Source: Bacteroidales bacterium
GTDB taxonomy: Bacteria > Bacteroidota > Bacteroidia > Bacteroidales > UBA1715
Length of the DNA: 7,218 bases
Direction: 5' to 3'
Assembly (NCBI GenBank): GCA_031262005.1
Contig: JAISIO010000194.1
Location: 1-7,218, forward strand
This document shows positions 1 through 4,513 of this stretch, piece after piece; the stretch's first letter is position 1, and each line of letters starts with the position of its first letter. Under the pieces are notes generated by a model, which did no database searches, had not been told where the DNA came from, and worked only from the letters and a program-made list of their open reading frames with translations. The translations under genes were made by a program, and so were the position numbers.

Positions 1-18
1 AAAAAATACCGTATCATT

Positions 19-540
19 ATGAGCATAAAGAATTTTACTTTCGTAGTCTGTCTATTTTTTTCATGCACACTCTGTGCCCAAACTGCCAAAATAGGCACTG
101 CGGTTGGTAACATTGCTCCTAACATTGCCCTTCCGCAAACCAATGGCTCTACACTTGATTTATACAGCCTGCGCGGCAAAGTGGTACTTATAGATTTTTG
201 GGCTTCATGGTGCGGTCCGTGCCGAAAGGAAAATCCGTATTTGGTGAGAGCCTACAAAACCTACAAGGATAAGGATTTTACCATAGGAAAGTCGTTCACT
301 ATCTATAGCGTATCCATTGATAACAAGCCGCAATCGTGGCGCAATGCCATACAAACCGATGCTTTGCCGTGGGGCGAGCACGTGAACGATGCACAAGGTT
401 GGTACAGCCGCTATTTACAATTGTACAACATACAAGGCATTCCCGCCAATTTTCTGATAGATGCCAAAGGGGTAATTGTTGCAAAAAATCTGCGTGGAAC
501 AGCGTTGGATCAAACTCTTGATCGCTATCTTGAACGATAG
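19..540 (+). CDS. Secreted TlpA/ResA-like thioredoxin-fold disulfide oxidoreductase
   Basis: A 173-residue thioredoxin-fold protein of the TlpA/ResA/AhpC-TSA group. Seen directly: a hydrophobic N-terminal stretch (about residues 5-19) ending in LCA-Q, which fits a signal peptidase I site near residue 20; the redox motif WCGPC at residues 64-68, preceded by VVLIDFWAS; and the cis-proline loop GIPANFLID with Pro142. Family knowledge: such proteins reduce or exchange disulfides in the periplasm, for example in cytochrome c maturation or general thiol homeostasis. The specific partner cannot be told from the sequence. There is no lipobox cysteine at the cleavage site, so a soluble or signal-anchored periplasmic protein is more likely than a lipoprotein. 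The length is that of a complete single-domain member. The gene starts only 18 nt into the window, so its promoter and any upstream operon partner are not visible. An 84-nt gap separates it from trmN6. Confidence 0.93.
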   Translation: MSIKNFTFVVCLFFSCTLCAQTAKIGTAVGNIAPNIALPQTNGSTLDLYSLRGKVVLIDFWASWCGPCRKENPYLVRAYKTYKDKDFTIGKSFTIYSVSIDNKPQSWRNAIQTDALPWGEHVNDAQGWYSRYLQLYNIQGIPANFLIDAKGVIVAKNLRGTALDQTLDRYLER

Positions 541-549
541 ATGAGCTGG

Positions 550-610
550 CTAATCGGCTAACTGACTAATCGGCTAATCGGTAAACAGGCAAATTGATTA
601 ACTGATAATC
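550..610. repeat. Short direct repeats in the tlpA-like/trmN6 gap
   Basis: The 84-nt gap between the thioredoxin gene and trmN6 is filled with quasi-repeats. The 12-mer CTAATCGGCTAA occurs exactly at 550-561 and 566-577 (16-nt period), and CTAATCGG recurs at 574-581. A degenerate continuation (GATTAACTGATAATC) runs to 610. No clear terminator hairpin with a T-run and no exact TAnnTTTG promoter box was seen. The function is unknown; it resembles slippage-type intergenic filler. Confidence 0.6.
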
Positions 611-624
611 TTTCTATCTGCATC

Positions 625-1323
625 ATGTTTCAATTCAAACAATTTTCCATACAGCACGATAAGTGTGCCATGAAAGTGGGAACCGATGGTGTTTTGCTTG
701 GAGCTTGGGCTAACGTGGAACAGAGCGCACGTATTTTAGATGTTGGAACCGGTTCCGGATTGCTTGCACTCATGCTTGCGCAACGCCAACATAGAGCCGC
801 AATTGATGCTATAGAAATAGAAGAAAATGCCTACCGTCAAGCCTGCGAAAATGTATTGAAAAGCCCATGGAGCAATAGAATTAGGGTGTTTCATACTTCG
901 TTGCAAGAATTTGCGCCTGCCGAACAATATGATTTGATTGTGTCCAATCCGCCGTTTTTTTCGCAATCGTTGCACAACCCCAATGTGCAGAAACGAACTG
1001 CTCGCCACAACGATAGTCTTTTGCCTGCGGAATTGATACACCACGCTCGCAGACTTTTGGCGAGCAACGGCAAACTTGCGGTAATTTATCCGTTGCACGA
1101 AGCGCAATTGTTTTGTAAAGTAGCACAGGAAAGCGGTTTGCATCTCCGGCGTATTACCCACGTAATTCCCTCTGTGGGCAAAAAACCTAAACGCTCGCTT
1201 GTGGAATTACAATCCGTGCCTTGCGGTGTAGAAGAGCGTGAATTGTGCATTGAGAAAGAAACGCGGCATAGCTACACCGAAGAATACATGAGCTTAACAC
1301 AAGATTTTTATTTGAATTTTTAG
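625..1323 (+). CDS. trmN6: tRNA1(Val) (adenine(37)-N6)-methyltransferase, TrmN6 (YfiC) family
   Basis: A 232-residue class I SAM-dependent methyltransferase. Seen directly: an N-terminal FKQF-IQHD-CAMKVGTDGVLLGAW block (residues 4-28) typical of the YfiC/TrmN6 family; the SAM-binding motif I ILDVGTGSGLLAL at 37-49; an acidic motif II around IEIEENA (63-69); and the catalytic motif IV NPPFF at 108-112, as in N6-adenine methyltransferases. Family knowledge: the E. coli enzyme methylates A37 of tRNA1(Val) using S-adenosylmethionine, in the cytoplasm. The length matches the family (about 230-245), and the C-terminus ending in DFYLNF looks natural, so the TAG at 1321-1323 is probably the true stop although the same frame stays open beyond it. 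Distinction from other YfiC-like methyltransferases acting on other tRNAs cannot be made from sequence alone. Base composition is ordinary (30 of 60 G+C in 661-720), unlike the accessory patch that follows. Confidence 0.93.
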   Translation: MFQFKQFSIQHDKCAMKVGTDGVLLGAWANVEQSARILDVGTGSGLLALMLAQRQHRAAIDAIEIEENAYRQACENVLKSPWSNRIRVFHTSLQEFAPAEQYDLIVSNPPFFSQSLHNPNVQKRTARHNDSLLPAELIHHARRLLASNGKLAVIYPLHEAQLFCKVAQESGLHLRRITHVIPSVGKKPKRSLVELQSVPCGVEERELCIEKETRHSYTEEYMSLTQDFYLNF

Positions 1324-1458
1324 ATTGCTGAGGAAGATTTGCGGCTGGATTTGGAGGCAATTCGGAATTTGGATAAAAGCATTGTGGAGCAGTGTATTGA
1401 GGCGGGTCGAAATAGCATGAAATTGGAAATATTAGAAAAATTTTTGGTAGAAATGTGA
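1324..1458 (+). pseudogene. Unidentified C-terminal coding fragment just after trmN6
   Basis: Directly after the trmN6 stop, the same frame stays open for 44 codons to TGA at 1456-1458. The translation starts IAEEDLRLDLEAIRNLDKSI and ends EILEKFLVEM: charged, amphipathic and helical in character, more like real protein than random frame. There is no ATG before its middle (only an internal ATG near the end, and a GTG at 1384), so it reads like the 3' end of a gene whose 5' part has been deleted at the trmN6 boundary. I do not recognise the family. Alternatively it is a chance open frame, or a short readthrough extension of TrmN6; the natural-looking TrmN6 end argues against the latter. Confidence 0.35.
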
Positions 1459-1482
1459 TTTTTTGGGAATAAAGAACTATTT

Positions 1483-1623
1483 ATGAATAAAAAAGTTATG
1501 ACAAACAACAATCATGGAAATATGCAGTTCATATCAGGACTTAATTTCTTTTCAACAGGCTTTATGTTTTTTAATCCTTCTGATTTGAAAAAAAAGCAAT
1601 ACGCAAACAAATACAAGATATGA
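1483..1623 (+). CDS. Possible 46-aa small ORF overlapping the next gene's start
   Basis: ATG at 1483 (second in-frame ATG at 1498) opens a 46-codon frame beginning MNKKVMTNNNHGNMQF and ending in a lysine-rich tail (KKKQYANKYKI). Its TGA at 1621-1623 overlaps the ATG at 1620-1622 of the following gene as ATGA, the classic arrangement for translational coupling. The middle (GLNFFSTGFMFF) is short and hydrophobic and could be membrane-associated. No family is recognised and no strong ribosome binding site is visible. It could be a leader peptide or small partner of the 289-aa protein, or a chance frame in AT-rich DNA. Confidence 0.3.
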   Translation: MNKKVMTNNNHGNMQFISGLNFFSTGFMFFNPSDLKKKQYANKYKI

Positions 1624-2489
1624 AATTACATATCTACCTTATTTGTAAGCGAAAACAACTATTTTATGAAGATTCTGTACTTGACGGAAATTATTATAAA
1701 ACAAGATTTTATTATTTAGATGACAATCACAATAAACAATTTATTGGAATAATACACCCGCTTACGATTAAAATCAATAATTATAAAAATGGTATTTATG
1801 ACATTGATTGGAATGGAACTAATAAACAAATTGGGGATCTTTGTATGTCTTCACTAGTATTTCAATGCTGGTATGCCAACAACAAAGAAAATTTAGACAA
1901 GCATTTTATTACTGACTTAGAGGTTATGTATATTGGACAATGTTTTGGACGGAAGACCAATAGAACGATTGATTATAGATTGAAGCATAATCATACTAAG
2001 TTGAAAAAAATTTCGGCGAATGCGAGTAATGAAGAAATTGTTATTGTGGGAATCAACATAAGATGCAGTGTTATGTCTTCCTCGCAAGTAGTAAGTCCAA
2101 AATCCTGTATTAAAGCCCCAACAGTTGCAGATTTGTCATCTCTACAACAGCAAGCTCAAAAAAGAATTTCTGCAGGACAAGAAATAACTGTTTGTGAAGC
2201 GGCTTTAATCAGTTATTTTAAACCAAATCTAAATATAGAATACAAAAAAACATTCCCTTCAAAAGATTTTAAATCAACAAAAGAGTTATATAATACAAAT
2301 TTTGGCTTTTCATCTTTTGCTATCAATTTAGATGATGATAAAACAAACACAAAAGGATTCAGGCTTTTTTCACAGCATATTCAATGCATAAAATCAACAC
2401 ATTTAAATAGTTTTCAATTAAGTAATACAAATGAAATTGAAGAATTATTTAGTCCTTTGTATTATGTAATTAAAAATCAACAACAGTAA
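1620..2489 (+). CDS. AT-rich 289-aa protein with a divergent GIY-YIG-like motif pattern
   Basis: I cannot assign this protein to a named family. Seen directly: a YIG triplet at residues 104-106 in EVMYIGQCFG; an arginine/histidine helix RLKHNHTKL starting at Arg120; and, after a linker, CEAALISYFKPNLN with Glu193, Pro202 and Asn205. In GIY-YIG nucleases a YIG strand, a catalytic Arg, a late catalytic Glu and an E..LI..F.P..N block occur in this order, so a degenerate GIY-YIG-type nuclease core at about 100-210 is a reasonable inference. An unidentified N-terminal region (1-95) and a C-terminal region (215-289, including FGFSSFAINLD and RLFSQHI) flank it. No signal peptide or membrane segment is seen, so it is probably cytoplasmic. 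The DNA is much more AT-rich than the flanking genes (12 of 60 G+C in 1681-1740, 13 of 60 in 2221-2280), suggesting horizontal transfer. Its start overlaps a small ORF stop (ATGA), and its stop lies 12 nt before an AbiEii toxin remnant, so it may have been part of a toxin or defence operon. Confidence 0.8.
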   Translation: MKLHIYLICKRKQLFYEDSVLDGNYYKTRFYYLDDNHNKQFIGIIHPLTIKINNYKNGIYDIDWNGTNKQIGDLCMSSLVFQCWYANNKENLDKHFITDLEVMYIGQCFGRKTNRTIDYRLKHNHTKLKKISANASNEEIVIVGINIRCSVMSSSQVVSPKSCIKAPTVADLSSLQQQAQKRISAGQEITVCEAALISYFKPNLNIEYKKTFPSKDFKSTKELYNTNFGFSSFAINLDDDKTNTKGFRLFSQHIQCIKSTHLNSFQLSNTNEIEELFSPLYYVIKNQQQ

Positions 2490-2501
2490 ATTCAATTATT
2501 T

Positions 2502-2574
2502 ATGCCCCACTCTCTCTTCCAAAATATGCTCGCTCGCTACCCAATCACCACCAAAGACGATTTAGGCAGTGTCT
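2502..2574 (+). pseudogene. 5' remnant of an AbiEii-type nucleotidyltransferase toxin gene
   Basis: ATG at 2502 opens a frame reading MPHSLFQNMLARYPITTKDD followed by L. From family memory, AbiEii/AbiGii toxins (type IV toxin-antitoxin AbiE, a nucleotidyltransferase fold) commonly begin with an L-x-RY-x3-T-x-DD segment like this, followed by a QEIAL...AAFYGGT core. Here the resemblance stops at codon 21-24, where REP hairpin sequence begins (2575). The catalytic core is absent. The frame runs on through the REP sequence as a nonsense tail, ending with TGA at 2640-2642 (46 codons in all). The matching 3' end of the gene is at 3183-3299. The start lies 12 nt after the stop of the AT-rich gene. 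Confidence 0.65.
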
Positions 2575-2625
2575 TGTCCCGCAGGGACAGCACTTTATTA
2601 CCCGTAGGCTTTAGCCTACGGGTAA
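2575..2625. repeat. Left REP arm: two hairpins
   Basis: Hairpin 1 is TGTCCC-gca-GGGACA (2575-2589). Hairpin 2 is a perfect 13-bp stem, 2598-2610 pairing with 2613-2625, built on ACCCGTAGGCT with TT at the tip. Hairpin 2 ends 13 nt before the transposase ATG (2639). In orientation this arm is the inverse of the right arm (loop GCA versus TGC). Confidence 0.85.
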
Positions 2626-2638
2626 AACAACAGAAATT

Positions 2639-3088
2639 ATGAGCTATGTAAACCTACTGATTCACGCCATTGTCCGCACATACAAAAGCGAACTGACATT
2701 GCCTACTGACGATAGGATAAAATTCTTGTATCAAGAAATGTGGGGCATAATTAAAAACAAAGGTGGATATTTGTATCGCATAAACGCCATGCCCGACCAT
2801 GTTCATTTGCTTTTTACAATGCCGCCAACTATATCATTGTCGGAATTTATGCAAGCATTGAAAGGCTCTTCGAGCAAAATTATCAAGACAAAAGATGGAT
2901 TTGAAAATTTCAAAGCGTGGGGCGAAGGTTATGCGGCATTGTCGAAAAGCGTAGAGGATAAACAAAAGATTATCAACTATATAATAAACCAACAAGAGCA
3001 TCATAAAACAGAGCCGTTTAAAAAAGAATACACGGCGTTTGTGGAAGAAATGGGCTTAGCCTTTGATGAGAGAGATTGGGAAAGATAG
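2639..3088 (+). CDS. REP-associated tyrosine transposase (RAYT), Y1/HUH family
   Basis: A 149-residue single-domain transposase of the Y1_Tnp (IS200/IS605-like, REP-associated) family. Seen directly: MSYVNLLIHAIVRTYKSE at the N-terminus; GGYLYRINAMPDHVHLL with the metal-binding HUH motif His54-Val-His56; SEFMQALKGSSSK (68-80); WGEGYAA (94-100); and the helix INYIINQQEHH, in which Tyr114 is the likely catalytic nucleophile. The C-terminal FDERDWER is typical of Bacteroidota members. Length and motifs are complete, so the gene looks intact. Family knowledge: these enzymes cut single-stranded DNA at hairpin-marked sites through a 5'-phosphotyrosine link; the substrate here is presumably the flanking REP hairpins. 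ATG at 2639 overlaps the TGA (2640-2642) of the chimeric AbiEii-REP frame as ATGA, so its translation may be coupled to the captured toxin start. Confidence 0.92.
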   Translation: MSYVNLLIHAIVRTYKSELTLPTDDRIKFLYQEMWGIIKNKGGYLYRINAMPDHVHLLFTMPPTISLSEFMQALKGSSSKIIKTKDGFENFKAWGEGYAALSKSVEDKQKIINYIINQQEHHKTEPFKKEYTAFVEEMGLAFDERDWER

Positions 3089-3096
3089 CAAGTGTC

Positions 3097-3109
3097 GTCC
3101 CTGCGGGAC
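3097..3109. repeat. Extra REP half-unit just after the transposase gene
   Basis: A GTCCC-tgc-GGGAC hairpin lies 8 nt after the transposase stop. Its surroundings (AAGTGTCGTCCCTGCGGGAC, from 3090) resemble the outer hairpin of the right arm in the same orientation, so the right side carries one and a half REP units. Confidence 0.7.
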
Positions 3110-3130
3110 TTGGCAGACTTATTGCTTGCC

Positions 3131-3181
3131 TCACCCGTAGGCTAAAGCCCACGGTTAATAAAGAGCTGTCCCTGCGGGACA
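3131..3181. repeat. Right REP arm: inverted copy of the left arm
   Basis: Contains ACCCGTAGGCT-AA-AGCCCACGG (3133-3156, a stem with mismatches) and a hairpin CTGTCCC-tgc-GGGACAG (stems 3166-3172 and 3176-3182). It matches the reverse complement of 2575-2625 at 47 of 51 positions. The inner hairpin has lost perfect pairing through the changes at 3150 and 3155, unlike the left arm. Confidence 0.85.
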
Positions 3182-3182
3182 G

Positions 3183-3299
3183 TATACAGTTGCGGTAAAA
3201 AACGATGTGCGTCCCTTCCTCAAAAATCCGCAGGAAATGGATATTTGGAGTAGAGATTATTTTTTGCAGTTAGTAGATATGATACGGAAACAGCCGTAA
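3183..3299 (+). pseudogene. 3' remnant of the AbiEii-type toxin gene
   Basis: Right after the right REP arm a 38-codon open frame reads YTVAVKNDVRPFLKNPQEMD then IWSRDYFLQLVDMI and ends at TAA (3297-3299). From family memory, the DVRPFL-NP-E-x-WS-DYFLQL pattern is a conserved C-terminal signature of AbiEii/AbiGii nucleotidyltransferase toxins, so this is the tail of the gene whose start is at 2502. The two remnants account for only about 60 codons, whereas intact members are roughly 260-290 residues. More than 200 codons, including the nucleotidyltransferase active site, are therefore missing and the toxin cannot be functional. It ends 10 nt from the convergent rnpA stop. Confidence 0.7.
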
Positions 3300-3309
3300 T
3301 CAAAATCAT

Positions 3310-3696
3310 TCAGATATTTACGCTGACGTCGTGTGGTTGCCCTGCGGCAAAAACCTTTTCCAATCCCTTGAACAGTTGGCTATTATGTTTTTGTATCAAT
3401 TCGTGTTCGTCGCTCATAAAAATTATAGCTACACGCAATTCTGCGCAAGGAAATTGTGCGAGGGTTTCCTTTTCAAACAAACGGAATGCCTCACGAATGC
3501 GACGTTTCACAAAATTCCTATCTACCGCATGACGCACTCGTTTTTTTGGCACGCTAATAAGCAATTTCGATGAAAATGAAGCAGCAGGAACGCACTGCCA
3601 CACAAATTTAAAAGGAAATTCAACGAGTGAATTTCCCTGTGTAAAAAGAGTTGCACGTTCTTTTTCGGAGTTGATGCGATGCGATTTTAAAAACAT
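3310..3696 (-). CDS. rnpA: Ribonuclease P protein component
   Basis: A 128-residue basic protein, the protein subunit of RNase P, which binds the catalytic RNA and helps cleave 5' leaders from precursor tRNAs. Seen directly: the N-terminal KSHRINSEKERATLFTQGNS (residues 4-23); LLISVPKKRVRHAVDRN (45-61); and the family signature RNxxKRRIREAFR at 60-72, with Phe in place of the RNR second Arg, as is common in Bacteroidota. Length fits the family. It is the last gene of a leftward block after hemD (57-nt gap holding a 15-bp inverted repeat). In many bacteria rnpA is followed by yidD; here the downstream DNA is the AbiEii/REP patch and no YidD-like frame is seen. Confidence 0.92.
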   Translation of the reverse strand: MFLKSHRINSEKERATLFTQGNSLVEFPFKFVWQCVPAASFSSKLLISVPKKRVRHAVDRNFVKRRIREAFRLFEKETLAQFPCAELRVAIIFMSDEHELIQKHNSQLFKGLEKVFAAGQPHDVSVNI

Positions 3697-3711
3697 TTTT
3701 TTAGAGTTAGA

Positions 3712-3753
3712 AAGTTTGTAAGTTAGCGAGTTTACTTTCTAACTTACAAACTT
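3712..3753. repeat. 15-bp perfect inverted repeat between hemD and rnpA
   Basis: AAGTTTGTAAGTTAG at 3712-3726 is the exact reverse complement of 3739-3753, with a 12-nt loop. It abuts the hemD stop codon (3754-3756) and ends 15 nt before the rnpA ATG. On the minus strand it is not followed by a clean T-run, so a simple terminator is uncertain; an attenuator, processing site or dispersed repeat are alternatives. Confidence 0.75.
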
Positions 3754-4500
3754 CTATTTTTTGTTGTGTTTTTTTATAAATTGTTCCAAAGCCATAGTCA
3801 TCGATGGTGCTTTGGGTGCCGGAGCTTGAATGTCCAATCGAAGTCCTGCTTCGCTTACGGCTTTGGCGGTGGTAGCACCAAACGAAGCTATGAGCCGTTC
3901 ACCTTGTGTAAAATCGGGAAAATTTTGTTTCAACGAAGCTATATCCGAAGGGGTGAAAAATACAATAACATCGTAATCATCGTGTTGCAAATTCGACAAA
4001 TCGCTGCTCACTGTTTTGTAAATAATAGCCTTTGTAAACGAAAAATTTTCTTTGGTTAATTTGTCGGGAATTGCTTGTTTATGAATATCCGAGAGCGGGA
4101 GTAGAAATTTTTCGGCTATATATTTACGAGCAATCGTAATCAAGTCGTCGAAAGTGCCATTGGCATAAAAAATCTTGCGTTTGCGATATACTATATATTT
4201 TTGTAAGTAGAATGCCGCCGCTTCCGAAATACAAAAATACTTCATGGTTTCGGGTATGGTTATACGCATTTCTTTTGCCAAACGGAAAAAATGGTCAATT
4301 GCCGTACGACTTGTGAAAATTATTGCCGAATGGTCGAGTATAGAAATTTTCTGTCTACGAAATTCACTTGCTCCTACATTTTCAACTTGTATAAATGGTC
4401 GAAAATCTATTTGTAGATTGTTGTTTTTTGCCAAATCGAAATATGGTGATTTTTCGGATTCAGGTTTAGGCTGGGTTACAAGAATTTTTTTAATTTTCAT
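3754..4500 (-). CDS. hemD: Uroporphyrinogen-III synthase
   Basis: A 248-residue HemD-family protein, which closes and isomerises hydroxymethylbilane to uroporphyrinogen III in cytoplasmic tetrapyrrole (haem) synthesis. Seen directly: KILVTQPKPESEKSPYFDLA at residues 5-24; IFTSRTAIDHFF at 61-72; YFCISEAAAFYL at 88-99; the second-domain FFTPSDIASL at 181-190; ASFGATTAKAVSEAGL at 205-220; and the end block APSMTMALEQF at 231-241. These fit the two-lobed family and are characteristic of the Bacteroidota subgroup. HemD sequences are poorly conserved overall, so the assignment also rests on context: the DUF4271 gene ends 13 nt upstream and rnpA follows, a gene order I recall from Bacteroidales. The ATG at 4500 is the first after the preceding stop. 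Confidence 0.9.
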   Translation of the reverse strand: MKIKKILVTQPKPESEKSPYFDLAKNNNLQIDFRPFIQVENVGASEFRRQKISILDHSAIIFTSRTAIDHFFRLAKEMRITIPETMKYFCISEAAAFYLQKYIVYRKRKIFYANGTFDDLITIARKYIAEKFLLPLSDIHKQAIPDKLTKENFSFTKAIIYKTVSSDLSNLQHDDYDVIVFFTPSDIASLKQNFPDFTQGERLIASFGATTAKAVSEAGLRLDIQAPAPKAPSMTMALEQFIKKHNKK

Positions 4501-4513
4501 AATAAATACGGAG

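Larger units (their letters stand above)
2575..3181 (+). mobile_element. REP/RAYT element (IS200/IS605-like) inserted in the AbiEii gene
   Basis: A 607-nt unit: a single HUH tyrosine transposase gene bracketed by a 51-bp imperfect inverted repeat. The left arm 2575-2625 matches the reverse complement of the right arm 3131-3181 at 47 of 51 positions by hand alignment. Each arm holds two hairpins. The outer ends read TGTCCC on the left and GGGACA on the right, and the match stops abruptly outside them. No target duplication is apparent, as expected for this transposase class. Flanking DNA on both sides is AbiEii coding remnant. Whether the element is still mobile is unknown. Such units are the source of dispersed REP sequences in many genomes. 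Confidence 0.75.

Noticed and set aside
541..624. tRNA or small RNA gene in the gap before trmN6
   Set aside because: No cloverleaf or T-loop pattern; the content is short repeats.
736..1161. A 141-codon minus-strand open frame inside trmN6
   Set aside because: Lies wholly within a well-supported methyltransferase gene and its translation has no recognisable domain; a shadow frame.
1321..1323. TAG after trmN6 as a recoded or readthrough stop, since the frame stays open afterwards
   Set aside because: The TrmN6 C-terminus already has normal length and ending; no recoding signal is visible.
2598..2625. Perfect 13-bp hairpin as a rho-independent terminator
   Set aside because: No T-run follows on either strand and it is a REP arm just before the transposase start.
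2575..3181. The repeated hairpins as a CRISPR array
   Set aside because: Copies are inverted, hairpin-based and flank a transposase gene; there are no regular spacers.
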